64,000 nucleotides of DNA from assembly GCA_030544235.1 (NCBI GenBank), contig CM060470.1:13123356-13187355 (forward strand), written 5' to 3'. Position numbers and translations under genes: made by a program. This DNA comes from Lepturacanthus savala. Taxonomy: Eukaryota; Chordata; Actinopteri; Scombriformes; Trichiuridae. Shown here piece by piece: positions 40,280 through 53,238 of the stretch (the first letter of the stretch is position 1; the number at the start of each line of letters is the position of its first letter). The notes under the pieces are model-generated. The model was not told where the DNA came from. It made no database searches and worked only from the letters and a program-made list of their open reading frames with translations.

Positions 40280-40700
40280 GTCCCAATCAGGTTTTTTTTT
40301 CCCTCGAGTCAGAGTCCGAGTCATTTGATTTTAATATCTGCCGAGTCCCGATCCAATACTTAACAATACTTCGGACATCCGGAAGTTTTCAGTCCACTGC
40401 GCGTTCGTGAAACAATTACATCCCAGCATTCGGAGGTTCGGTCCGTATTTTAGTACTTCGCATCGATCTACAACTGTGTAACAAAATGTAACAAAAGTGT
40501 AACAAATGAATATACCTGACATACTGAAAAGCTACCAACTCAATCGTTAGCTTAACCTCACACGTCGTCTCTTTGCAGCTCTTAGCCGCTCGTCTTCTGC
40601 TTCATAGTCCTGTATGGTTTTCAAAAGTTTTCTTTTCTTCTCAAGTGTCTTTTGCCTCGCCTTTTCTATACGTTTCTTGCTGTTTTTTTTCTTGTAAAAT
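40280..40700. mobile_element. hAT-like transposon fragment
   Basis: ATGTCCCAATCAGG, then TCGAGTCAGAGTCCGAGTCA, GCCGAGTCCCGATCC and CATCCGGAAGTTTTCAGTCC follow the order of a common teleost hAT end that I recall (usually starting GGGATGTCCCGATC). No transposase or right terminus found. Confidence 0.5.
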
Positions 40701-41076
40701 AATGTATGAATGTACAATAATATTCATTATATTCAAGTATATTTTAATCAGCATATAATTTATTCAAAATACAAAATGGATGTGTTTTTGTTATCCCAGA
40801 TTGAGATGTTTTTATCTACATGGGTTGCGGGTCCCCCTCTGCAAAGCCCACCATTTTGCACAGTCCTGTTTCTATAGTAGCCTATAATGGACAAACCAAA
40901 CAATGGCTCTAGAGATGGCCTTTTGGGGTTTTACTAGCCACCAGAGATTCTCCTTCTTGCTTGGTTTATTCAGTTGGTTTCACTCTGTAACATCACCCCT
41001 AGGAGCGCTAGAAACAACACACTACCTTGAAATTAATTTGTGTGTGTGATAACATCTGCAGCCCAAATTTTCTTTA

Positions 41077-42079
41077 GTTTTGGATTTTCTTAGCATAATG
41101 GCTGCTGCTCCACTATTATTGTTGTGCATCCATCAGGTGACAGTTTCCTAAGAGACCTATGTGTTCATGTTTGACTTTTTGGTGAAGTTGCCTATTGACA
41201 TAGGCTCCCTTATTCACATTTAAATAGATATATATTAGAGATGTAGTTAGATTTGGTCACAAATTGAAGTATTGCACCAGTGTTGGTAATGACTGCTTTA
41301 TTACTCCACGATAAGGGAAAGACATTCCTGTCTGAAACTGAGGCTTGAGTGAAAAGTTGGCCATAGTAAAATCAGTCCTCCCTCTCCCCTACCTTTAATG
41401 GTGCTTTTTCACATTTTTTAAAATAATACATGCATGTTTGAACAGAATAATTACAGAATGTAACATGTGAACATAGATAGATGAAGCCAGTAATATAACA
41501 TAATCCTCGTTGAAAACAAGGCATGCAGGAGAAACAGAGACAGGCTTTTAATGGGGACTTGAGAGAAGTGACTTTATAGGTTGTCTCAGCAAAAATTACA
41601 TTTAATTAAAGATCACCTCCTTGCATGTTTTAAGATGAACATAAATATATATGAATACTATGAATAATAATTTGTGCCTCATATGGGTTTCCACAAAAAA
41701 GTTAAATTATCTTGTTAAAATTAATTAAAAATCATTTACATCTTCTCTCTCATTAAAAATTCCAGGTGTTTTGGAATTTCTTAGCATAATGGCTGTTGTT
41801 TCTCTATTATTGTAATGCATCCATCCGGTGACTGTTGGCGTGGAGAGGAATCTGTTCATGTTGGTGAAGTTGTCTGTTGACTTTGGGCCCAGGGTTTATC
41901 TCCCTTATTCATATATAAATATATATACTGGCATTGTAGTTAGATATGGTGACAAAGTGGGGCATTGTAACAGTGTCGGAGGTTACTGCATTATTGCTCC
42001 ACATTAAGAGAAAGTCATTCGGATGCAAACTGAGGCTTGAGTGAAAAATTAGCCACAATGAAACCAGTCCTCCCTCTCC
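41077..42079. repeat. tandem duplication: units A, B and A'
   Basis: Unit A (41077-41388) recurs as A' (41767-42079): CTTAGCATAATGGCTG, GCATCCATC, GTAGTTAGAT, CTGAGGCTTGAGTGAAAA and CAGTCCTCCCTCTCC are shared in order. Unit B (41395-41766) lies between them and recurs as B' far downstream (44593-44977). Confidence 0.85.
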
Positions 42080-44592
42080 ACCATTGCTCCAGAATAGCGT
42101 ATCATACTACTACCATAGCTCAACCACCGGAAGATACGATACTAAACATCATTCATCTGAACCAAAGGACTCCCCTCCACTGCAGCCCATCCCCCACCTT
42201 TATACACCTAAGGTATGCGGCTACAGCTGGCTCCTAACTCTTTACTTAGGAGTTATGCTCCAGCGCGAGTTGCAGCATGTCCTTTCCCTCCCCATCATCC
42301 TCCTCGTTCTACCCCCAAAATGCACAAACAGAGCGAAACATTGCACCATCTACACACATGCACACCCTTTCCTAAAGATGCATTGTGATGTGCTCAGCAA
42401 ACGCCATGTGCCATTCTAACCTGCGGCTTGTGCAATCTGAGCTTTGTGTGTGTGTGTGTGTCAACTTCTGATCCTCAGGTCTGCCCTTGAAACAGCTGCT
42501 TGAAGTGCCCAGAATACCAAAGGAGGTCAAAGGACACAGTTGCTTAAGGACAGTGGGTTACAGACAAAAATGGATTGTGCTCCTTATTCTGTTGTGTCCC
42601 CCTTATGAGAAGTGCAGCGCATTTGATGCACTTCAGTAACCTGTTTATTCTGAGCAACCAGATAATGCTGGGAAATGGAAAATGATCTTACATGCACTGT
42701 GGATACATGCTGCAGATCAGTTAACCAATTTCTCCCATAACCATGAAGACTTTCTGACCCTTTTTTTTGGTGGGTGTTAGAGGAGGCTGCAGCTTTTCCT
42801 CACAGTGTGAAAAGTGTCTGAATTTAACAAACTAGTGCAGTGTTCATATTATAGAAAAGTGGAAACTTAAGTAGATTATGTTTGTCATTAAATCTCTCAC
42901 TTAGTACTCTTTCCTTTATATTATAATGATCTGGCCATGTTACTGTTATGTGTTTATAAATAAATGAGTTTTGGCATACATTCTGTTCTGTTAGGTGATT
43001 CGTCTGTGAATTCGTGGAGTAAACCGCTACAGCTAGTGTGTATATACTACGGTTCTCTGTTCTCTGTTCTCTGTGAAAGAAGAAAAGGCACAGCATTCAT
43101 GAATTTTTCTTATATAAGTTTTGTTTTGGTGGGGTACAGTACCCTACATTAGCGTGAGAAAAAAATATAGCTAATAAACAGCTAATGGCTTTGAATTGTA
43201 ACGAAAGTGCTGGGAAGCAATATGGGGAGGAGTGCTGCGATACGAAGCTTTACACTGCAACAACTTTTAATTGATAATAATGCTATAGCTATATGCGAAA
43301 GGTTAGAGGTTGATCTGACAAACGAGCCACAGACACACAGACTCCCCTTGCTTTTATAGGTAGTCAAATATTCACAGGAAACAAATGTTTACTTGTTTTA
43401 GCTTTATCTGGATGCTAGATGGGTGCATTTTAATCACTTTATGGAGAACAATTTCTTCTTCCATCCAGCTGTGGCCCAGTGGTTGAGAATTGCTCCACAT
43501 GGGTCTTTTGGAAATCTGGTCGCGTGTATACATGGCAGGAAAAAAAAGGTCACATCCACCTGTGGAAAACCAGGTTTCTCCAATGTTCTGTACCCAATTA
43601 ACCAGGTGTGTCATTTACTTGGCATTCAGGAAATGATCATACCGGAGAAAACCAGCTGTGACCAGGTTATTTAAATTCATTCATGCTACTTATCCACTGA
43701 TTGTTGTTGATCTTAGGTTCAGATTAAATATGACCAAGTGGGGTTAAAGAAACACTGGGTTACAAATGTTTTACAAAGAGTTCACCTGTACCTGTCACAA
43801 ACGGTCCCCTTTTTTACTGACGAGCATTAGTAGCGACAGTAAGTGAGTTACATTTTGGTTCCATCATGTATTAAAAGACTAGTAGGAGGGACTTAAATGG
43901 ATTACCATGTCTGTCTACCCCATAGTTTCCTGTCTTCCTTTCCAGACATGCACTTGACAGGGTTATTTCTGGAACATCAACAGTTTACACGGTCAAACCT
44001 AGTTTTATCCGCTGCTTGTTTTGCTTGGAGATGGGTGGAGGAAGCGCACAGCAATTCTATATCCAACTCAAACAAAGATGCAAAAAAGCGGTCCAAAAAC
44101 ACTGCCGTTTTTATTTCACACCGCTTGAAAACTCCCCACTGCCAGCCTTGTTTTACCGTCATCTCACCTCCTACAAGTCGCGAATCCGAGTCGAGAAGAT
44201 CCGCTTTTTTTTTGTAATTTCGCTCTACAAAATTTCGTCTGTTGATAGACAGGTGCTGAATGTAAATAGGGGCTGCGAGATGATGCCGGAGGGATCGTCA
44301 ACACGCGTAGAGGTATCTGGTTACACAGGCAGACTGGCATGCTTTTCTGGAGGGTGTGTCTACCCATGTGAGCTCGATCGCTCTGAACATCACACACACA
44401 CACATTCACATGTTTCTCCCTCTGCTCTCTTGTTGACATCTGGGCCTGCCCTAACCTTTCTCAACTTGAACTCACTGCCTGAGGATAGCAGGAATCTTTT
44501 CCTCCGGCTAACATTACACAGTAAACCGCAGCTTTAACACAGAAGCTTCAACTTTCATTTTGGCACCATGTTTTGCGAAACTAAAACGTCTC
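42080..44592. other. 2.5-kb segment splitting the second duplication copy
   Basis: Separates A' from B'; absent between A and B. No terminal inverted repeats or target-site duplication seen at its edges. Contains a SINE-like head (43465-43560) and the longest open frame of the intron (44016-44537, 173 codons, no recognised domain). Confidence 0.65.
43465..43560 (+). mobile_element. possible tRNA-derived SINE head
   Basis: TGGCCCAGTGGTTGAG (43472-43487) fits a tRNA/SINE A box and follows CCAGCTG; a degenerate B-box region follows about 40 bases on. An A-run (43542-43549) is present. No good GGTTCRANTCC, so weak. Confidence 0.35.
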
Positions 44593-44977
44593 TTAATGCC
44601 GCCCTTTCCCAATTTTCTTTTATAACGATAAGACAAATGCATGTTTGAATAGATTAATTATAGAACATCTATATTTGAAAGCCAAAAAAGCCATAAAAAT
44701 AGATAGATAAAGCCAGTAATGTAACATAATCCGTAGGCATGCAGAAGAAACGACAGGCCTTAATGGAGTTGAGAGAAGTGATTTTATAGGTTGTCTCAGC
44801 AAAAATTACATTTAATTAAAGATCACCTCCCTGCATGTTTTAAGATGTACATAAATATATATGAATACTTTGAAAAATAATTTATGTGTGATATGGTTTT
44901 CACCAAAAAAGTTTAATTATCTTGTTAAAATCCATAAAAAAATCCATTTACATCTCCTACCTCATTAAAAATCCCAG
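44593..44977. repeat. displaced duplicate unit B'
   Basis: Matches 41395-41766 in order: AATGCATGTTTGAA, ATAGATAGATRAAGCCAGTAAT, TTATAGGTTGTCTCAGCAAA, TTACATTTAATTAAAGATCA, ATAAATATATATGAATACT and TTAATTATCTTGTTAAAAT-like blocks. Confidence 0.88.
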
Positions 44978-46959
44978 AATCTATAAATATGCAAATGAAT
45001 CTTCATTTTAGAAGAATTCTCTTACTTCACTTCGGTCCACTCTTAAGTGTTTGCACTGGAGGTTTCACGTCATTTAGGATTTAGGATTTTCAACTCTCGT
45101 AGAGAACCTTTCCACTTTCAGCAGAAGAATGTTGAAACATCCTTTTAGTGCCAAGCTTTGCGCATACATCATTCTGTACAGCGGAGCTCAAACTTTCAAC
45201 CGAAGAAAAAACAACCTGACCAAGTCTGTGCTGGAACTGGCACCGCTGCCGTAACGTTAACACAAAATATCAGCTGACCTTTATCAGGTTAGGGTTCCTA
45301 ATCGGTGTTAGCCACGTGTAGTTCTTTCTACATTAACCTCTGACCCCGTCCCTCTCTCTCGAGTGCTGAGATCGGTCCGCGCTCAGTGGCAGAGAAGGGG
45401 CAGCTGCACAGGAAAAAAGGATTTGCAGGACAGTTATCACAAACAAAGTTTTCTGAGGAACTGCAGAGTCAGCCTTCTCTAACCTAGGGCTCTAGGACTG
45501 CGACCAGAATGGAATATGCAAGTATTTTTTTTTTGATGGTGTGTGAGTTATAATTTCAAGTGGTCGCGTTTGTGCAAGTCCAGTCTTTCCCCTAAATGCC
45601 TTTTGCAGCAGCGGAACTTGTGAGGAGGAGAAGACAGAAAAGGAGATGAGAGTAAAGAAGAGACATAAAATGTCACGCCATCCACACTCGAGAGGCGCAG
45701 CTACACTATCTCTACTTAAACATTCAATTGTGTAACTGGGTTTCCATCCAAATGTATCTGAATTTTAAAGCAGGCTTTGTGACATGCACAAAAACAAAAA
45801 AATTGCGAATTCATGGCTGTTTCTATTCATTATCGTTTTGCGATCATTAGGAGGGCGAGGATGTATTCTATTTGCTTCTTTGGATTTGCCACATTTGTCA
45901 AAGTGAGCATTCATTTATTTCTGTGACTCTTGAAATGACTGTCCCATTTCTTTGCTGTTTTCCATTGAGAATCGCATTGTTTGCGTCTTTTATTAACCAG
46001 ACAAACGTTTTGGTTACTTTGTCCCCCAACACATACCTTCCACTCTCTTCCATCGCCATTTTTGAAATTCACACATAGCGGAATGTTACGTGGCATTACA
46101 TCCAGGTCAGTCATAATTTATTTGCAAAATTTCCATAGCCAAAAGCCGCAGTTTCCTTATATCGGTACGTGAATCCACCCCTTCCAAGCTTAACAACATT
46201 TTTATGCAAATTTTCAGCCTTTTTCATTTAATTTCTGGTGTTTCTATCCAAGTATTTATTTGCAATTTTTGTGCATATGTGCATAGGACAAGGTGGATGG
46301 CAGTGCAACTTTTGTATACTGTAAAGTGCTAATTATAGTAAAAAAAAAACAAAAAAACAAGGGACTTCAAGATGCATTCAGGTGTGCATCATAAACTGAA
46401 GTTACATCACTTCCAGATGCCATGTTTTTGACTTCATGGTGCATTCAAGTGCACCTCGTCAACTTAGAAATCTGAACTCAAATAGCCATGGAGATTGTTT
46501 AAAATGTGAAAATTTCCATTTTTTCCCCTTCATTTTCCTTTGTTAAAATACATAACTGTCATTACAATTTAATACTATTTAATAATCCCTTTAAATCAAT
46601 ACTGACAGACTGATAAACACAGGCCTATTTTTCATTTTATAGTAATAGGAGTATATGCACACACCTTAAGAGCACAGTAAAAGGTGTTATTACCAAATGA
46701 TGTGCTGGTAACGAGTGCTACAAACAGGAAATTTAGTCTAGAGCTCTGGTAACATGTAGAACATAACTAAAGTGAACAGTACACATGCAACTTTCTTCAC
46801 GGAAGAGGCTTGTTTCTACTGAGGTTAAATGCACATTCTGTAAGTTTCCATGGACCATAGACTATAAATAATGGAGGTAGCCTCCATTTTGTTTATCTGC
46901 TTCCCCATGAGATCACGTGAGGTGGTGCATTGCTCCCTCTCACACGATAAGTCTTAATA

Positions 46960-47130
46960 GTAGTGCAGTAGTAGTGTGTCTGTCCGTCCGTGTGTCTGTT
47001 GCATATCTCGAGAACCATTCATCCGATCCGCTTCACAATTAGCCGGTGTATTGCTGCAGACTAAAGTTAGAGCTGTGTCAAATTTGGTGCAATCTGTCGG
47101 CGTGACACATGTAATATTAATACATTTTAA
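46960..47130. repeat. repeat of a class common in fish genomes
   Basis: TGTCTGTTGCATATCTCGAG, ACCATTCATCCGATC and TTTGGTGCAATCTGTCGG resemble a very common interspersed repeat I recall from fish; origin uncertain. Confidence 0.45.
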
Positions 47131-48790
47131 ATATACACATGTCCAGTGAGTGAGTGAGTGTGAAGACCTTGTGCTGAATCTGGATGCAAGCGGTGCTCTT
47201 AAATTTAGACCGGTAAACATTTTAGTAACTGAAACGACAGACAGCTGATCGATACGCCAGCCCTTCCACCCATTGATCTATTTCGCCGCGCGTCTTCCTG
47301 CTAGTTCTGCACTGTATCGGCGTGATCTCTCCGTGGCCGTGTGTCTAGATGCTTCTGTGTGTTCGATGGCCTTGTTTTTGCTTCAATTCTCAGAAGAGAA
47401 AACAAATTACAGCCTATGTGATTTTTGCACCGTCAGGTCCTGTGTGTGTGTGTGTGTGCGCGCTTGTGTGTGTTTGAGAGCGTTTTTTACATACATAGAA
47501 AAAAAGGTAAGCAAAATGGGCATCCATGTCCTGAGAGAAATATGCATCAGAGATGGGAATTAGACAACAGAGTACATGAGAATGAGATTGTGCGTGCGTG
47601 TGTGTGTGTTTGAGAGAAACAGGCGGCCTCGCTGCTATTTTCTGGGGCAGGCTATCAGGCAGCGAGGCAGCAGGGAGGGATAATAACAGAAGCTGTTACA
47701 TTCTTGTGGTTTCTCTGATTTCAGCATGAGGCAGGGGGGCAGGCTCTGGCTGACTCACAGCCTCTCTGGCAGCTTCAGTGCCAGCAGAAGCAGCTAGCAA
47801 GAGGACAATACATGACATTTCTTGGACACTTTTATCTTACAAGACCATGAATCTGTGCCGTGTTTTCGCTCCGCTTACTTATGCATGAACCTAGCAACTG
47901 ATTAACACTGGCTGACCCCCCCCCCTGTGAGCGGTGGTAATAATTTTACTTAATAACCCAGTAGGCAGGATTTCTTCCTTATGCCTATAACATATTGAGA
48001 TAAGTCATTTTTTATTATTTATCTATTTGAAAGTGTCTTTTAACATTCTTTGCACCAATCAATTACAATTCGAAGATTGATATTAATGGTCCTAAATTGA
48101 TAATAAAGACAACATGCCGAAAAATACATTTTATTTACCTTTTTATCTATTTCATTTGAGCATGAGAGTGCATCTTTCTGTTCATATTTGCGGCTTTTTT
48201 AGACATTTTTAATTCCACATAAAACCATCACTCTTAAGTTGAATCTTTTTCATTGGTTCATTTAAGCCCTTATTTAGGTCTGGGGTTACACTAATCTTCT
48301 TTTGTGGAATCCGATTAATAGTTGTATATTAGGCCAGTGCTGCAGAGGAAATGCCATCTGCCTACTAAAACAAATACCTAACCTGTACTGGCCTACAGCA
48401 CTTAATAAAATACAAAGAACATGTAGTGTATGTTACCAATGTGATTTCACAGCAAACACGTAACCTGTGTTTCTAATGGGACGCAATGGATCCCAAACCT
48501 TTAGGTTTGGATCGCCCTGCAGGTTAGAGTCACTAATTGGATATTTTTTTGAATCACAAAAATAAGGAGAGACTACATACTAAAGGTGTGTGAAGGGATT
48601 TATTAATGTGGCTCGAGCATGTTCACCATGTTTTTAAAGCCCTTTTTTCCCACAATGGAGTATAGCCTCATGTCTGAAGCGATAAATGTCCCAATGGATT
48701 TGGATGTAGCTTAAGCCTGATCTGATCCTGCAACAAAGGGCGGATCAAATGCCAGGTGAGAAGTATTGTTGAGCCTCCTTCCTTCTTCTT

Positions 48791-48829
48791 TATATATATA
48801 TATACACTAACACACACACACACACACAC
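48791..48829. repeat. (TA)n...(CA)n tract
   Basis: Seven TA units, a short spacer, then about nine CA units. Confidence 0.9.
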
Positions 48830-49484
48830 TGCTTACATGATGTGGCTGACTGTTATTGTGCTTTTTTGAAACGCGTGAGCATCCAAATTGATTTGTTGAG
48901 ACAAGCCGCCTTTACATGAACGCACCACTTATTTTTGCACAATTAGTCATTCAATCAATCGTCGTGCTTCAGAGTAAAACACAGCATGCATCTGTCTCTA
49001 TGTTTCACCGCGATGCTGCATTGATATTTAGGGAATTATTGATAAGCAACAACAGTAAATCTGTACCGAATCACATGGATCACGGCTCATCCGTGATCCA
49101 TTACGACGCTTGTTTCTAATATAGCTCATGCTGCAGAATAAATCATTATTTTCCACAGTTATTGTTTAGTAATATATTTGCAGGCAAATCCATTGATTTG
49201 GATCGCTCCAACTTATCACATTAGAATAGCCAATGCGTCGATGTTTTGAAATTATTTTCAAAAGTTGCAAATGTTCCGCCCTTTGCAGCATCTTTTACAC
49301 TTAGAACAGCGAGCAAAACCTCTTGCACTGGTCATATAGACTCTTTTTTTTTTATTGGTGTTTTTCTAACCCAGGTTTTGTTTTCGTCAACTATTTTACA
49401 CGTGTATGCCGCCTTCCTGACATTGCACTAATTTAAGTTCAGACCTTTTTGCTCTACTTTAGGCTAATAGATAGACATAGGTGG

Positions 49485-49693
49485 CTGTTTTAGTTATTCA
49501 GTTGTAGTAACTGCCGTTGCTCAAGCACTCAATAGTTTTAAATTAATAAATAGGACAATATTTTAAATTAATTCTTGACTTTAGTTTTCATTCTTGCATT
49601 AGAGTTACGGCATTTATTATTTTAATGGTATCGTGGAAATTTCTGTGATGCTTGTGCACCGATCACAATTCACCTTTTTTTTTTCTTAAAATT
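49485..49693. repeat. unidentified dispersed repeat, copy 2
   Basis: Partner of 5990-6263 in the same orientation, 43 kb away, lacking an internal ~65-base part. Confidence 0.75.
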
Positions 49694-50439
49694 GTTCAGC
49701 CCTAACACGCATCATAATTCTCTGGCTACAGTCAGACAGGTTGAGCTGGGAAGGAGCTATGAAAATAAAGGCTGTCACTACTGAGTCAGGAAAAAAAAGA
49801 AACTTCACTTCGAAACCCTGATGCTGGGAGATTTCTATCAGCTGTTTGAGTTTAACACATTAAGCTGTGCATACACGTTGGAATTTGTACCAACTCTGGT
49901 CTAGAAGATGGATTAATTCAGATAAAAAAGAAAAAAAAAAATCTGCCTCTGTACTTCAGGACATGCTAAAGAGCGCCAAATTGCATTCTCAGTATTTTTC
50001 ACCACCAGCTAACCTCATTTTCTACAGCGTGGAAACATTATACAGGCGAAGGGGTGATTGTCAGGTGGGCCCACGCTTTCCTGTTTTGGCCCTGTTTACT
50101 AACCACAGTGTGTTCCACCCACTTCTATCTCTTCATCTCTTCATACAACCAGTGTTAGAGACATTCCCTAACACCTCTACTACACAGATGCTATGTGTGT
50201 GTGGCTATATAAGCTATATAATACACTCAAACAAGCCGTTTAATCATTAACTCCTATCCATGTTGCCTCTTCTTCTTGAATCGCCTGCATCGCAGCAGGG
50301 CCTACGTTAAGCATTGTCGTAAAAACACAGTTGAACTTAATCCACCCAGTAATGAAATAGTAGACTTTCATATTATATATTTTATTTATCTTTTGTTATT
50401 CACCACACGCACACTCTCGTGTTCTCACACCAAAAAAAA

Positions 50440-50442
<3 letters not shown>

Positions 50443-50481
<39 letters not shown>
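50443..50481. repeat. (TA)n microsatellite
   Basis: About 19 TA units. Confidence 0.96.
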
Positions 50482-50482
<1 letters not shown>

Positions 50483-50765
50483 CACTCAAGCCACAGCGCT
50501 GGAGGGAACACTATGCAGCTGCTGCTGAACATGACATGTTCAGCAATATGTTTTTTTTTTTTTTTTTTTGTTTCTAAGAGATTGCTGTTAAAGTAATTTT
50601 CACTTGGAAAGATGTCGACCATCACAAAATAACACAGAGGCAGGGAGAGGTGTGGCACAGAGTAAATCTTAGGCAGAGCTTCATGTTTCCTGATTCATGC
50701 GCCAAACAGAATCCCTTTCATCAGCAAAACAGAGCAGAGTCTAAACACTCTGTCCCATGTATGGA

Positions 50766-50791
50766 TACACACACACACACACACACACACG
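50766..50791. repeat. (CA)n microsatellite
   Basis: About 13 CA units. Confidence 0.95.
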
Positions 50792-52809
50792 CACATACGC
50801 ACACTACCCGTTACACCCCTATAAAACATAGTGAAGGCAAAAATAGTGTTTCTCCAGAGAATAATAATGTAGGGCTGTAGCAATATGGACTTTTTCTTAC
50901 TACGGGCATAATATATATGTATGACTGGCTGCCTTTATCTAGTACCAGCCGCATGTGTTTTACTCTCAATCATCATTTCGGTGCTGATGTTTTTTTTCTT
51001 TGGTGATGTTTTAAAAGCTCTTTGGAGGCATCAAAACTACTTCTATTCAGGAAATAAACCTGCTGTACATTTCCATCCAGAGGCAGAGGTAGGAAATCTG
51101 AACATACCCAGTAATATTTTTTGTATATATTGTCTGTACATACAACATACAGTTAGACTAAATAAAAGAGCTGTAAAAGCACCAAAATATTCTTTTAGTT
51201 TGAAATGTAATGACATTTTTTTCCCCCCAAAAGTTACCTAGAATATACAAAAAAAATAATATTGAGCCTTTTTTTGTTCCATGTGCTTCACGTTAAATAT
51301 CATTCATTGATATTAACCTGTATTAGGTAACTGAGGACAATAATATGATTTTTTTTTTACGTGTTTTTTTAATAGTTTTTTTTAGTTTTTTAATAGTTTT
51401 TTTTCCTTCTCTATAAACAAACAACTATAGAATGCTTTCTGTTGCCTGATGAGGTATTTTTGGAATAAAAAAAAATAGATTTGTGGTTCAGAATTTTGGC
51501 ATTTAGACTGCGACAGTATTTTATTAGATTATTTATTATGATGGGGTACTCGGTGATCTCAGACAAATTCCACCACTGAACTGCCCCTAATTGAGCTCTT
51601 TTTCACTCTGGGAACAATGAGTCGAGAGGCTCTGACTGTGCAACAAGCGGCTGCCTGAGGAAATCTGAGACTAAATACACGACTCTGAAATTTCGCTGAA
51701 ATAACATTTGTAAGAAGGCGGGAAACGTCTTCATCTCGATCCACCCCGAGCATCCAAGTCTCTGAAGAGACCTTGAAAACTCATCGCGATAAAAACGAAT
51801 CAGGCAGCAAGTGACCTTTTGACGAGTTTCAATACAGTTATGATAATTTGGACACATTTTAGCAAAACTCTCATCAGCTGCAGAAGTTTCCAGGACAATG
51901 ACTATTGTACTGCCTCTGAGGATTAGGCTGATGATAAAAGCCTTTTCCTCGTATTTTCTACTCGACTGCTTGCTGCCGAGTTCACATTTTAAATTTCTCC
52001 TCCGGTCTAATTCTTCTTTTTCTCAGCAAAGAGCAAGAATAGAGTATTTAAGGCTTTCCAGAAAAAAAGGCTTCGGCAGTTTTTGGAGAGACAGGTAATT
52101 GAAGAGACGGACAAAGTGCTTTCTCCGCCCTGCAAAACTGTAAAATTGTGTTTTCTTGTCAGTACTGAAGGTGGATAAACATTTGATTTTCTCCAACATT
52201 AGAGTAGAACACAGCATGCATGTCTTTCCATGACACATTTCACTGTGCATTCTGTAAAGGTGCCGTGGTGCATTCATGAACCGCTAAAGCTGTATTCACA
52301 TGACCAGCATCAAAGGGTTTAACGCTGCATGATTCCATTGTTTTTTTTTTTTAGTGTTTGGAGCGTTGATACTTGCAAATCTTCAAGAACACAGCGTCCT
52401 TCTGCTCAGACTTTAAAACAGATTTTTTTCTTCAAGTGTTTTTGAAGAAATGGTGTTTTATTTTCAGTGTCTTAACCTTTGAGCCGCGATGACACCCTGG
52501 GTTTCTGTTTTATTTATAAGATCGACAGACGTCTTGATGTTTCAAGATCCTTAAAGTTGCAACACTCTGAGCTGTTGCACGGTTTTATTTTAATTTTGTA
52601 GAAATGTGTTGAAAAACATTAATTTGTGAACAGCCGTTTTCATTTGCACCTTTCAACAGACTTTAGTGTGTAGAATTACAGTATAATACTATAGTAGATG
52701 CAGATAAGCATACAAGTCATCAATTTGAATGTGTGTAAGTGGAGATGGATCGTTTACTGTAAAAGATATTCAGCACATACACACACACACACTTCCTATA
52801 AGTGCAGTT

Positions 52810-52845
<36 letters not shown>
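52810..52845. repeat. (CA)n(TA)n microsatellite
   Basis: About 13 CA units passing into a short TA run; a shorter CA tract lies at 52776-52792. Confidence 0.94.
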
Positions 52846-53203
52846 ATGATATGCGTGTGAATATGTCTGTTAGCACAGTTATCTGCTGTATGTAGTCACC
52901 AACACAGATTGAGTGACTCCAGGTAGTTTGTGGAGAGGGGAGAAATAGATGAGGAGGCATCCCCCAAATAGGAGGCTGACATACGTGGTGTCCCTGCTGG
53001 TGTGGCAGGAAAATGCAGGGTTGTTGAAGGGATGTGGGAGGAAATTTCAGCTCAAAACACGACCTCTGGTAACATTTAAAGGTGCCAGAGTCAGCAGGAA
53101 AGGGAATAATCAGGGGAATATGGTGCTTTAATCAAACCTGCATCTGTTTCTCTACTTTGTTTTATGTTATGTGTGCACATTAGAGTGTGACTATTTTTGT
53201 GTG

Positions 53204-53238
<35 letters not shown>
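53204..53238. repeat. (TG)n(TA)n microsatellite
   Basis: About 8 TG units passing into about 10 TA units. Confidence 0.95.

Noticed and set aside
44016..44537. Longest intronic frame (173 codons) in ptpn4 intron 1
   Set aside because: No ATG at its first codon, no domain recognised, includes a CA-repeat translation (HTHTHSH); probably chance.
49867..50250. 127-codon frame
   Set aside because: No similarity recognised; contains poly-Lys from an A run; chance.
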